Source: Bacteroidales bacterium
GTDB lineage: Bacteria > Bacteroidota > Bacteroidia > Bacteroidales > F082
Assembly: GCA_020853175.1 (NCBI GenBank)
Contig: JADYZK010000016.1
Span: forward strand, 1 to 8,763
DNA length: 8,763 bases
Reading direction: 5' to 3'
Position numbers and translations under genes: made by a program. Positions 1 to 7,708 of this stretch are shown here, in pieces (the first letter of the stretch is position 1; every line of letters begins with the position of its first letter). The notes under the pieces are model-generated. The model did not search any database and had not been told where the DNA came from. It saw only the letters and a list, made by a program, of their open reading frames with translations.

Positions 1-1341
1 AAAACCTTCCGGCACGGCCCCGCTGATGGTGAGTTCGTACGGATGGCGGAAATGTTTGGGGTACCCGCGCCACGTATCGTTCGTGGTGTTGGTGGTGATT
101 TGGTCGTGCGGGGCGCCCATAACCACCAGGTACATTTTGGTTTCACCGGGTTCGAGGCGGAAATTGATTTCGCGGGTATTGTCGGCATACACGGGACTGT
201 AGCGGCTCACCGTGCCGTTGGCGTTTGCGGCCACAAATCCGTAACGCCAGCCCGCGTGGCTGTTGGCTTCTATTTGTCCTTTAAATTTGATGACCACCGC
301 GCAACTGTCGACGTTCGGGTACAGCGGAATGACGTTGTAGGCAAACTCTTCGGGGGCGGTTTCGATGGGGATTTCGTAGCGGTTCGTTGCGCCGGGTATT
401 TTGCGCAGGATGCTGAACGTGGCCTGGGTAGAGTAGAGGTAGTTGGCCAGATCCGCCGTGCGGTACTGCCTGAAATACGCGCCGATGTTGTTGTAGGTGA
501 AATCGTAGGTGGCCATGCGCCGCGCGTACAGGAACAGACTGTCGTTGAACTGCGCCTGGTTGTACCCGGCCAGTCGTTTGTAGGCTTGCAGCGGGTATTC
601 GTTGCTCAAAGATTCGCGCCAGAGCCTGTTCACCATGTCGATTCCTTCGGATGCCATGATGGCGAGCAGCAGCGGGTAATTTTCGTAGGTGTTTTTCCAG
701 TCCCCGAACGTTTCGGTGTGGTACACATCCATGCCCCAGGCCGACACCGCCTGCGGGTACAGCAGGTTGCGCATAAAATTGGCGTGTGTTTCCCAAAAAA
801 TGCCCGCATCGAGCCACACGTAACCCAAACCCGCATCCGCCCGGGCGTCTATGTTGCTTTGTGCCTGCAAGCTGTGCGTAAGTTCGTGGGCCGCCACGCC
901 GCCGTCGTTCATGGCATTGGGATGCACCCAAAACGCCCCGACGACGCCGTCTGCATCGCCGCCGTTGGCCCAGCCCTGCGCGCCGTCGGGTCCCCAGGTA
1001 GCGTACATCACGATGGGGATTTTGTACATGCTCAGGTTCGTGCCAGCAGCATCGTCCACAAAACCCAACGTTTTGAACGCCGCATAGATGTACTCCATGG
1101 TATCCAGGATCCGGGCGGGGTCAAAATTCAGGTCCGGATCCGGGTAATTCGCCGGGTTGGTACCCACCGTATTGCCCCAAATGAGTGTAAAATTGGCCGA
1201 TTGCGCCGTTTTGGACCAGGTAAACTGGGCGCCGTTCACGTCGTTCGGGTTTTGGAGGTAGAGGGGGATGTAAGCCGTTTTTTGGGCGAGGGCCAAAGAG
1301 GACAATAAGATGAACAGGGTGAAGAGGATTGGGCGGAGCAT
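1..1341 (-). CDS. Secreted zinc metallopeptidase, DUF6055/Svx-like (C-terminus beyond window)
   Basis: The frame is open from the ATG at 1341 to the left edge (447 codons, no stop), so the C-terminus is missing. Residues 1-19 form a Sec signal peptide: Arg3, a hydrophobic core, then ALA before Gln20. An HELTH zinc-peptidase motif lies at residues 152-156 (888-874), followed by SLQ. Glu184 in WETHAN, 28 residues on, is a plausible third ligand of the gluzincin type. This arrangement resembles DUF6055 and the Svx/AvrXca proteins, secreted predicted metalloproteases; the family call is from memory. The later part (about 330-447) is Tyr- and Thr-rich and looks like a beta-sandwich. A type IX sorting tail could follow outside the window. 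An in-frame ATG at 1398 exists, but it would overlap the upstream frame and bury the signal peptide, so 1341 is preferred. GC is markedly higher than in all other genes here. Substrate unknown. Confidence 0.8.
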   Translation of the reverse strand, partial: MLRPILFTLFILLSSLALAQKTAYIPLYLQNPNDVNGAQFTWSKTAQSANFTLIWGNTVGTNPANYPDPDLNFDPARILDTMEYIYAAFKTLGFVDDAAGTNLSMYKIPIVMYATWGPDGAQGWANGGDADGVVGAFWVHPNAMNDGGVAAHELTHSLQAQSNIDARADAGLGYVWLDAGIFWETHANFMRNLLYPQAVSAWGMDVYHTETFGDWKNTYENYPLLLAIMASEGIDMVNRLWRESLSNEYPLQAYKRLAGYNQAQFNDSLFLYARRMATYDFTYNNIGAYFRQYRTADLANYLYSTQATFSILRKIPGATNRYEIPIETAPEEFAYNVIPLYPNVDSCAVVIKFKGQIEANSHAGWRYGFVAANANGTVSRYSPVYADNTREINFRLEPGETKMYLVVMGAPHDQITTNTTNDTWRGYPKHFRHPYELTISGAVPEGF

Positions 1342-1390
1342 GATGTATAATCCCAAGTTGACATGTAGTGCTGGGCAACAAAGGGCTGGA
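1342..1390 (-). other. Short intergenic gap at the composition break
   Basis: This 49-nt gap separates the last frame of the defence cassette from the peptidase gene, both on the minus strand. It is where GC content changes abruptly. I see no stem-loop followed by a T-run that would end the cassette transcript. I also see no convincing Bacteroidota promoter: a TTTG occurs on the minus strand near 1385-1382, but no TAnnTTTG lies at the right distance. The peptidase may therefore be read from the cassette transcript, or from a promoter I cannot recognise. Confidence 0.45.
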
Positions 1391-1681
1391 TTAGTCATGT
1401 TTCAAATGTTCTTTTAATTCAATCATTTTAGCTATTGCGTTTCTTATTTCTTCACGGTGTAAAGGATTTTCAGAATGGTGGGATGCAGCATTCATAATTC
1501 TGTCCAAAATATCCTTGGTATCTGTGATAAGAAGTTCTTTTCTGTTTTTCTTTTCGTTGAACTCAATCAGAAAGTCAAACAATAAGTTTTTTATTTTGTC
1601 AAGTTTTGTTTTTTCTTCTGCCGATAATGCCCCGTCCGCAGAATAGTCAGACTTAATTTTTTTGAGTTTGACTATATCCAT
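1391..1681 (-). pseudogene. Detached C-terminal domain of the SMC-like ATPase (96 aa from its first ATG)
   Basis: On its own this is a 96-residue, Lys/Glu-rich, all-helical protein without signal or membrane segment. It lies in exactly the same frame as the ATPase upstream. Between the ATPase stop and this ATG are 21 further open codons, so the continuous open segment is 1391-1744. Residues 66-79 (ASHHSENPLHREEI) resemble the 'NPxSH ... EI' motif that I recall closing the C-terminal helical domain of RecF/SMC-like AAA ATPases from defence loci. The ATPase itself stops just after the LRKEAEAIL helix that normally precedes this region. The simplest reading is that this is the ATPase's own C-terminal domain, cut off by one stop codon. 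It could instead be translated separately from the ATG at 1681. No Shine-Dalgarno-like sequence precedes that ATG, but this says little if the host is a Bacteroidota. Confidence 0.65.
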
Positions 1682-1744
1682 ATCAAGTAAAAATCGTTGC
1701 GTAAATTTCTTATGTCTTTGATTTGTAAGTTGATTAAATGCTTT

Positions 1745-1747
1745 TTA
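1745..1747 (-). other. In-frame TAA stop interrupting the ATPase gene
   Basis: The minus strand reads AAATTG-TAA-AAAGCATTT here (Lys-Leu-stop-Lys-Ala-Phe). No other stop occurs in this frame between the ATPase ATG at 3121 and the TAA at 1391. One base change (for example from CAA, GAA or AAA) would restore a single 576-residue protein. No frameshift or deletion is needed. Confidence 0.8.
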
Positions 1748-3121
1748 CAATTTTGAGCTTAGAGTTTCAAAATCCCCGTTCAACTTTTTCATTTCTGGAT
1801 CGAGATATTCTGTCAGAATGGCTTCTGCTTCTTTTCTTAGTTCATTTCCGCAGGCATCAAACTCATCTTCCTCAAAGTTTCTGATGGCTTTTTGAAGTGG
1901 AGTTTTGTCTTCTTTAATTTTGGGCGGAGAACTGTCCTTTTCATCTTTGTTGAAATTAAAGTACACCCATTCTTCTTCATCAGTGTTTCTGCGAATCAGG
2001 TTGAAAAATCCTTTGTCGTGGGTGAAGATAAACTTTTGAAAGCCGTCAAAGAATTTCAAATCATCTTTTTCCTCTTTGTTCAAAATGATGCGCACCACAT
2101 CCATACGGTTGGACAGATCCAAACTTATTAGCATATCATCCAGCACCAAAATTTTGAAACGTGCAGAAGCTAAAGGTCGGGTGCGCAGGGCGCCAATACG
2201 AACGCCTATGGCAATGCGGGTCAGTTGGGCTTCATTCAGAAATGATTGTACCCGTTCAATCTGTCGCCATTTTTCTGGAATGGTATCATCGTAAATTTCA
2301 ACACCTAATTTGATGTGCAATTCATCGTGCCTTTGACCTTGTTTGTTTTCTTCCCAAACTTTCTTACGAATTAAATCAAAATTGAACTTTTTCTCGAAAC
2401 TCAATGACACTTTAACAACATCTTTACCTTCAAAAAAGTGGTTTTTCAAAAATGTGTTGGCATATCCTGATATTTCAGTCAAGAGGTTTTGAATTTTAAT
2501 GTTAAGAGCGTTTATTTCATTGATATAATTCTCCTTTCTGTTCCTTGAAACAACAGCATCTTTAGGAGTTCTTGGAACATCAAGTGTTGGAGTTTTGATA
2601 ATATCTTCCAACCAGTTTTGTGTGCCTTCGGTTAGAAACGGAAAAATGTCCCGCTCAAAAACTGGCCAAAGATTGACTTCTTGTTTGTGTGATGCTCTAT
2701 AAAAGTTGTGCAGCAGCTTGTAATTGATGAAATCACTGGCAAGATTTAGTTCCTGAATCAGTGTATTTTCATCGTTGTTGGTATTGATGACATCATGCGA
2801 AATGGTGTAGGTTTCTTCCAGTTTCGTTTCGGTATCTATGGCAGTGAGTTTGATGAAAGATTCTTCATCCTCTTCCATAAATACGTTTTTCAAGGTTTGA
2901 TGTGTGTCTTTGTCAGAGGCAACATACTTCTTGAAATACTTCAGTACGTCTTCATCGTCTTTGATGCTGCTTTGCAAAAGCGTGTACAATGCCCAGAACA
3001 AAGAGGACTTACCCGAACCATTGTTGCCATATACCAAAACATGCTTTCCCTCAACGGGGAAAACCTGCTCTTGCTGAAAAGCCTTGAAGTTTTGGATTTT
3101 TATTTCTTTAATCTTTTTCAT
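1745..3121 (-). CDS. SMC/RecF-type AAA ATPase of the defence cassette (458 aa, ends at an early stop)
   Basis: All ABC/SMC-class ATPase motifs are present in order: an N-terminal 'I-x-NFKAF' strand (9-15), Walker A GNNGSGKS (32-39), a signature-like segment LNEAQLTRIAIGVR (296-309), Walker B FKILVLDD (322-329), a D-loop (SLDLSNR, 333-339) and the H-loop His in FIFTHD (368). The nucleotide-binding head therefore looks intact. Only about 250 residues separate Walker A from the signature, so there is no long coiled coil as in true SMC or Rad50 proteins. Such compact ATPases are common in phage-defence loci, where they can act as sensor or regulator of a partner nuclease. The start overlaps the methylase stop by one base (TGATG), implying translational coupling. 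The protein stops after an LRKEAEAIL helix, and its probable C-terminal domain continues in frame past the TAA at 1745. Which function this ATPase has here is inference. Cytoplasmic. Confidence 0.85.
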   Translation of the reverse strand: MKKIKEIKIQNFKAFQQEQVFPVEGKHVLVYGNNGSGKSSLFWALYTLLQSSIKDDEDVLKYFKKYVASDKDTHQTLKNVFMEEDEESFIKLTAIDTETKLEETYTISHDVINTNNDENTLIQELNLASDFINYKLLHNFYRASHKQEVNLWPVFERDIFPFLTEGTQNWLEDIIKTPTLDVPRTPKDAVVSRNRKENYINEINALNIKIQNLLTEISGYANTFLKNHFFEGKDVVKVSLSFEKKFNFDLIRKKVWEENKQGQRHDELHIKLGVEIYDDTIPEKWRQIERVQSFLNEAQLTRIAIGVRIGALRTRPLASARFKILVLDDMLISLDLSNRMDVVRIILNKEEKDDLKFFDGFQKFIFTHDKGFFNLIRRNTDEEEWVYFNFNKDEKDSSPPKIKEDKTPLQKAIRNFEEDEFDACGNELRKEAEAILTEYLDPEMKKLNGDFETLSSKL

Positions 3122-6100
3122 CAGCTTTCCAATATGGGTTTTAAAATCTCCGGGCTACGCACGGCAAAAAGTTTGATGCGGTTGCGGACTTCATTATCCG
3201 GATGGCTCCATTTGGCATGCAGCGCTTCTATTACTTGTTCCTTTTCAGGATCACTTAGCTTTTCAAACTCCCGGCCTTGCATAACTTCTACCATATCCTG
3301 CTCTACATACTCTAGTACATCTATGCCACGCTCTTTCATGTGCTCAGGGAAGTAGAGGTTGAAGATATATGAGTCTATAATATGATTAATGACAGAATCA
3401 TAACTTACATGAATTAAAGCTGAAAGGAAATTTAAAGTCTTGTTTCTGAAATTTGTGTTTATAGGAATTTTTTCTAGTTGTGAAACTCTCTGATAAGGGA
3501 AAAGAGCATCATCAAGTATAAAGACCTTATAAAACCAATAGTTGATTAGAGTTGAATTAAGAATAGCTGCAAGGCCCCAATAACCAGATTTATCTGAGGG
3601 TTTTATATGGCAATTATAAATAGTATTGAGGCTTATACAGTTTTCAACATCAACAGCCGCCGTCACCTTATTGCCAACTCTTCGAATACAAAGTTTAGGA
3701 CTTAAATACAATTCCTTAGCTTTGAATTTTACATAGTTTTGAAAATCAGCATTTATCCATAAACCTGAATTTTTTATCTGATAAGCATTCAAATCCTCTC
3801 CCCTTAATAAAGGGAACCCAATTCCATTGGAATTTATTGAATTATCACTTCTACCTGTTTCAACACCCCTTAGAATACTGATTATCGAACCAAGCTCCGA
3901 TGCATTAGTTTTTGCAAGATCAATAATTGAATATTCATCAGGACTTAGTAAACTATTGATAATTGTAAATGGCAAGCCTTTAAACTTCTGTGGGTTCACT
4001 GAAAACAAGTATTTAAAGCCACTTACCATACTAAAGTGCGCTACATTTGTAGTTTCCGCCGATGGATTTGTTATGAAAATACAAGACTCCACACCTGCAT
4101 TTTCAAATATGTGCGACCCAGTAACAATTGATTGTAGTCCTATTCTTAAAAGCAGCTTTCTTACGACTTCGTAGTTTTCATTGTTAATTATCGGCTTTGG
4201 AACGATAAAAGAAAGAATTTTTGTATGCCTAAGTGACTGTTCTATGAACAGACTGAACAAATCAAATTGACCTACAGCAGTATTGTACTCTTCCTTGTAG
4301 TATTCTTTAAATTCAGATTGTATTCCACTTTTAGTGTTGATGTATGGTGGATTGCCTATTACAATACTAAATCCAATTTTCATGCCAAACATCCATTCTG
4401 AATCAAAAAATGGAGAAGATGCATTTTGGTCATAAGGATCCCACTTGGCTAATTTTTCTGCTGCATCTAATGGCAGACCTTGGCTTTTAAGAACCATAGA
4501 AAGTTTTTCACGTAATTCTTTATCTTTTTTGCGCCAAGTAATTTTTCGCTCTTTTGATTTTAAACTGAAAATCTTGTGACGTACAATTTTTAATTCGTTC
4601 TCCAGTTTTTTTACTTCAATTGTTTCAAATAAACCACCATCTTTTTTGATGCCCATCAAGGTATTAGCGGCCACAAACTTGGTTTCCAGGTTGGGCAAAG
4701 GGCGTATGCCAAAATTGTCTTTGTGCGGGTTTACTTTTTGCTCTACGACCAGGGAAATAAAGAATCTTAATTTGGAAATTTGGGTAGCAATAGGCTGTAT
4801 ATCCACCCCATAAATGCAGTTTTCAATCAAAAAAAGCTTACGTGCATAGTCAGGGTCATTGATGCTTTGATCAAAGGCTTCATTGATTTCCAGCAGGCGT
4901 TCTTCACGGGCTTGTTTGTCTTCAATGGCAAAGGCAGCTTTTGATTCTTGTTCTGCTTTGCCCAGTTGTACTTCTTTCCAAACTTTATTTTCAGGGTCGA
5001 GCTTTTGCAGGATGTGCACCATTTTTTGCAAAACCCCCATAGGGAATGCTCCTGAACCACAAGCTGGGTCGAGAATGGTGCAATCACTCAAATATTTTAA
5101 AAGGTGTTTAGATGTATTGGGGAAATCTTTAAAAGGATTTCCTGGATTAAATGAAACCAATTCGTGGAGTAGGGTATCAATTTTCGCCTCATTATTCTTT
5201 AATTCAGAGCCATTTACATCATTGATCAAACTTTGTTGTCCTTTTTTTCCTTCATTGCCAAAAAGATTTGATTGAATTGTTCCAAATTCCAAATAAACTG
5301 AAGGTTCAGCCAATATTTTATTTTTCAAATAAGCAATCAAGCTTTCATCCACCATGTAGTTCACAATTTCCCGTGGTGTGTAGAACGAGCCGGTTTGCTT
5401 ACGAGCTGTGGTTTTTGTTTCAGGGTTGTAACTCGCTAAGAGGTTTTCAAAAACCTTTCCTAGCAGCTCAGGATCGAGCGCCACATCTTCTTCAATTGGT
5501 GTGTTTTCGGTAATTGTAAATTTATAAGATTTCAATAGGTTGATAAGCCCTTTTACAGCAGCGCTTTTGTATTTTTTGTCATTGATACCTACTACATCGC
5601 TGATGTCAGTTTCTTCTTCCAATCCAAAAAAGAGGTAATCGGGTACAATGAGTTGTTCGCCCTTGGTCATCTGGTCGGAGAAACCATCTATATAGATGTT
5701 GTTGGGCTTATCATCCAAACACTCAAAAAGTCCACCGTTTAAGAATGGAACCGTTTGGTTCAATTTTTCTAAAAATACATCCGGATTCTTGAAATACTGC
5801 TTGTATCGCATCAGGTAATCAATGCCTCTATGAGTGCCATAGCCATCACCACGGAAACCACGACTTCTTTTATCCAAGTTGTCAGGTTCAATAGGGCAAT
5901 TGAGTGTAGCAAAAAACAGGTTTTGCAAGATGGCTTTGTAATACACACTTTCTTTATTTCGCTCTTTGAACATACCCTTTTCATGGTAGGGTGATATTTC
6001 GTTGAGTATATCTTTTTGCAAAGCATCCAGTTCAAAAAGCTCTTCGGGAATCAGCTTTTTCTCTTTGATAAACCAAACAAAGAGCAATCGGGTAAGCATC

Positions 6101-6870
6101 CGAATCACATTGGTGGCTCGGTGTTCTTGCAGTAGGTCTTCCAGATTGGCGTTTTTGAGGTGTGCTTCCGCAAGAGTGGGTTCTCCCGGGAAAGTAACAT
6201 GCTTTGTTGCCCAGAAATACCAATTGGAAAGTTCCTGATAGAACTTCTTGTTGAGGAGGCTTACGCTAAATACCTCCTGCCAGTAAGCATAGAGTTTGGC
6301 AAAAGAATCTACTTTCTTGTTGCCGGTGGCAGGTATTTGAAGTTCAGCTAAAATACGTTCATGACCGGAGTGTGGTTTTTCCATATGAATATCTCGAAGC
6401 AAACTCACTTTACCGGCCTTTTCACCTTCCCGCCATTCCTGTTTGTATTTGAGACGTTCCGTATTTGCAAAAGCCAGGCAGTTCCCGTATTTGAATACCA
6501 CAACAACCGGTGTGTAGTAAAACTCACGGTTGAATGCTCTTGCAATTTCAGCCAATTGTGAACGGGTAGGAAGTAATCCGTTGGGTCTGTCTTTGAGCGT
6601 TATGCCAAAAATGAGAATACCATCATAATCAGATTTTATTTTATCAATTGCCAAAGAGTTGTTGCCTTCAAAGGCAGCATTATCCACCATGCCTACGAAA
6701 TAGACATCATCCATCAGTTGAAAGTTGTCGTTTTCTTTATAGGTATCTTTCAGGATTTCTCTGGCTGTGGTGGGTTCATCTGCCACATAATTCATGGGCA
6801 CCTTTAAGTCCTTGAAAAGTGCTTTGAGGGCCGGGAGGAAATCAAGGTGAGAAAATATGCGTAAATCCAT
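3121..6870 (-). CDS. Eco57I-like (COG1002) adenine DNA methyltransferase / type IIG-like protein
   Basis: At 1249 residues this has the size of large type IIG enzymes and of BREX PglX or DISARM DrmMI. An N-terminal domain (about 1-180) is followed by a helical region and then [11 protein letters not shown] (493-503). SAM-binding motif [10 protein letters not shown], is at 601-609 (5070-5044), YGVDIQPIA at 687-695, and catalytic motif IV, NPPY, at 840-843 (4353-4342). NPPY marks N6-adenine (or N4-cytosine) methylation; with this fold adenine is more likely. Residues about 1000-1150 contain segments typical of a TaqI-type recognition domain ([23 protein letters not shown]). A helical tail of about 75 residues closes the protein. 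I see no clear PD-(D/E)xK nuclease signature at the N-terminus, so it may modify without cutting. Its ATG directly follows the KilA-N stop (TAAATG), and its stop overlaps the ATPase start. It presumably methylates host DNA so that the system can tell self from phage. Confidence 0.88.
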   Translation of the reverse strand: MDLRIFSHLDFLPALKALFKDLKVPMNYVADEPTTAREILKDTYKENDNFQLMDDVYFVGMVDNAAFEGNNSLAIDKIKSDYDGILIFGITLKDRPNGLLPTRSQLAEIARAFNREFYYTPVVVVFKYGNCLAFANTERLKYKQEWREGEKAGKVSLLRDIHMEKPHSGHERILAELQIPATGNKKVDSFAKLYAYWQEVFSVSLLNKKFYQELSNWYFWATKHVTFPGEPTLAEAHLKNANLEDLLQEHRATNVIRMLTRLLFVWFIKEKKLIPEELFELDALQKDILNEISPYHEKGMFKERNKESVYYKAILQNLFFATLNCPIEPDNLDKRSRGFRGDGYGTHRGIDYLMRYKQYFKNPDVFLEKLNQTVPFLNGGLFECLDDKPNNIYIDGFSDQMTKGEQLIVPDYLFFGLEEETDISDVVGINDKKYKSAAVKGLINLLKSYKFTITENTPIEEDVALDPELLGKVFENLLASYNPETKTTARKQTGSFYTPREIVNYMVDESLIAYLKNKILAEPSVYLEFGTIQSNLFGNEGKKGQQSLINDVNGSELKNNEAKIDTLLHELVSFNPGNPFKDFPNTSKHLLKYLSDCTILDPACGSGAFPMGVLQKMVHILQKLDPENKVWKEVQLGKAEQESKAAFAIEDKQAREERLLEINEAFDQSINDPDYARKLFLIENCIYGVDIQPIATQISKLRFFISLVVEQKVNPHKDNFGIRPLPNLETKFVAANTLMGIKKDGGLFETIEVKKLENELKIVRHKIFSLKSKERKITWRKKDKELREKLSMVLKSQGLPLDAAEKLAKWDPYDQNASSPFFDSEWMFGMKIGFSIVIGNPPYINTKSGIQSEFKEYYKEEYNTAVGQFDLFSLFIEQSLRHTKILSFIVPKPIINNENYEVVRKLLLRIGLQSIVTGSHIFENAGVESCIFITNPSAETTNVAHFSMVSGFKYLFSVNPQKFKGLPFTIINSLLSPDEYSIIDLAKTNASELGSIISILRGVETGRSDNSINSNGIGFPLLRGEDLNAYQIKNSGLWINADFQNYVKFKAKELYLSPKLCIRRVGNKVTAAVDVENCISLNTIYNCHIKPSDKSGYWGLAAILNSTLINYWFYKVFILDDALFPYQRVSQLEKIPINTNFRNKTLNFLSALIHVSYDSVINHIIDSYIFNLYFPEHMKERGIDVLEYVEQDMVEVMQGREFEKLSDPEKEQVIEALHAKWSHPDNEVRNRIKLFAVRSPEILKPILES
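3350..4620 (-). other. AT-rich block covering the methylase recognition region
   Basis: Sixty-base blocks that I counted by hand in this stretch are 25-40% GC (for example 25% at 3361-3420 and 3421-3480, 32% at 4201-4260, 28% at 4501-4560). Blocks outside it are higher: 48% at 3181-3240, 47% at 4681-4740 and 52% at 6121-6180. The block corresponds to methylase residues of about 750-1174, which hold the NPPY motif and the putative target-recognition domain. The right-hand change, near 3350, is fairly sharp. This fits replacement of the recognition region by recombination, although such domains also diverge quickly without exchange. Confidence 0.5.
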
Positions 6871-7698
6871 TTATTTCAGTTTTTTCAAGTTCGTATTGTT
6901 AACCAAAGATGTCATTTGGGTAATGGCAATTTGGTTGAGTTGGCTTAATCGTTCCGATTGGCTGAGTCCTTGTCGAATCAATAAGGCATTGATGCTTTCC
7001 AGGTTGGAGAGCACTACCAGTTGCTCTAAGGTTGCTTCGTCCCGCAGATTGCCTTTTGCGCCTGGGTTTTCAGCTCGCCAATCGGCAGCCGTTTTGCCAA
7101 ATAGGGCCATGTTCAGCAGATCCGCTTCAGAAGCATAGACCAATGAAATCTGTTTGGCGTTAAGTTTCTCCGGGATTAATCTTTCCTTGATGGCATCGGT
7201 GTGTATGGTGTAGTTGACTTTGGCAAGGGTGCGTTGTAGGTTCCAGTCGAGTTTTTGGCGGCTGTTTTCTTCTTCTTTTAGGCGTTGGAATTCTTTAATG
7301 AGATAGAGTTTGAATTCTGCACTGATTGCCGATCCAAACTCAAATGCAATGTCTTTATGGGCATAAGTGCCTCCATATCGTCCCGCTTTCGAAAAAATAC
7401 CAATGGCATTTGTTTTTTCGACCCATAGCGTTGGGCTTAGTACAAAGGATGGAAGGCCGGCCTGCGTTTTAAAGTGGTCAAATTCGACCACTTTAAAATC
7501 GGGATTGTAAATTCTCTCCCAAGTGCCCAAAAATTCAAGCGTAGTTCGGGTTCTAATCCAGTTTTTGATGACATCCGCTGCCCGACTTTCATCTGTTTTG
7601 GCTTTGGCCATGTCAGTTATGCAGATGTAATCTTCACCCTTAAAATCTGTAAGGGAAATCTTCACCTGTTGAACTTCTAAAATGATGCTTTTGGCCAT
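6871..7698 (-). CDS. KilA-N domain DNA-binding protein
   Basis: Residues about 1-140 match a KilA-N domain, a DNA-binding fold first described in phage and large DNA virus proteins. Recognisable parts are YICITDMAKA (24-33), VIKNWIRTRTTLEFLGTWE (43-61), KAGRYGGTYAHKDIAFEFG (104-122) and the FKLYLIKEFQRLKEEE helix (129-144). A second, mostly helical region (about 155-275) carries the segments YASEADLLNMALFGKTA (188-204) and NLRDEATLEQLVVLSNLE (217-234). I recall these as conserved in chromosomal members but know no function for them. There is no signal peptide or membrane segment. The gene begins 10 nt after the helicase stop and ends directly against the methylase ATG, so it belongs to the cassette. 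It might be the cassette's regulator, a DNA-targeting subunit, or an antitoxin-like control element; nothing in the sequence decides between these. A perfect inverted repeat lies within its coding sequence. Confidence 0.85.
   Translation of the reverse strand: MAKSIILEVQQVKISLTDFKGEDYICITDMAKAKTDESRAADVIKNWIRTRTTLEFLGTWERIYNPDFKVVEFDHFKTQAGLPSFVLSPTLWVEKTNAIGIFSKAGRYGGTYAHKDIAFEFGSAISAEFKLYLIKEFQRLKEEENSRQKLDWNLQRTLAKVNYTIHTDAIKERLIPEKLNAKQISLVYASEADLLNMALFGKTAADWRAENPGAKGNLRDEATLEQLVVLSNLESINALLIRQGLSQSERLSQLNQIAITQMTSLVNNTNLKKLK
7467..7498. repeat. Perfect 13-bp inverted repeat inside the KilA-N gene
   Basis: The arms TTTTAAAGTGGTC (7467-7479) and GACCACTTTAAAA (7486-7498) are exact reverse complements, separated by 6 nt (AAATTC). 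As RNA they would form a 13-bp stem with a 6-nt loop; as DNA they form a two-fold symmetric site of operator size. They encode the peptide FKVVEFDHFK of the KilA-N domain, a stretch I recall as conserved in this family, so part of the symmetry may come from coding constraint. There is no T-run after the stem, so it is not a standard terminator. Confidence 0.75.
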
Positions 7699-7708
7699 AA
7701 TGATCTTG

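Noticed and set aside
281..931. A 216-codon minus-strand open frame inside the peptidase gene
   Set aside because: It is an out-of-frame shadow, rich in Arg, Gly and His, in the GC-rich region. The true frame runs uninterrupted through it.
43..1308. A 421-codon open frame on the plus strand
   Set aside because: It is the exact antisense register of the peptidase gene. High GC removes stops there. The minus-strand product has a signal peptide and an HELTH motif, while the plus-strand product shows no recognisable domain.
1358..1363. A TTGACA box on the plus strand
   Set aside because: It points away from every gene in the window, no matching -10 element or plus-strand gene follows, and TTGACA is not the usual Bacteroidota promoter form.
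1121..1381. An 86-codon minus-strand frame whose start lies upstream of the peptidase start
   Set aside because: It is shifted relative to the peptidase and Pro/Arg-rich with no domain. It overlaps the signal-peptide region in another frame.
2795..3355. A 186-codon plus-strand frame across the ATPase-methylase junction
   Set aside because: It is antisense to two well-supported genes and its product is Phe/Ser-rich with no domain.
7467..7498. The palindrome as a transcription terminator
   Set aside because: No T-run follows on either strand, the stem is AT-rich at its base, and it sits in the middle of a coding sequence with downstream operon genes.
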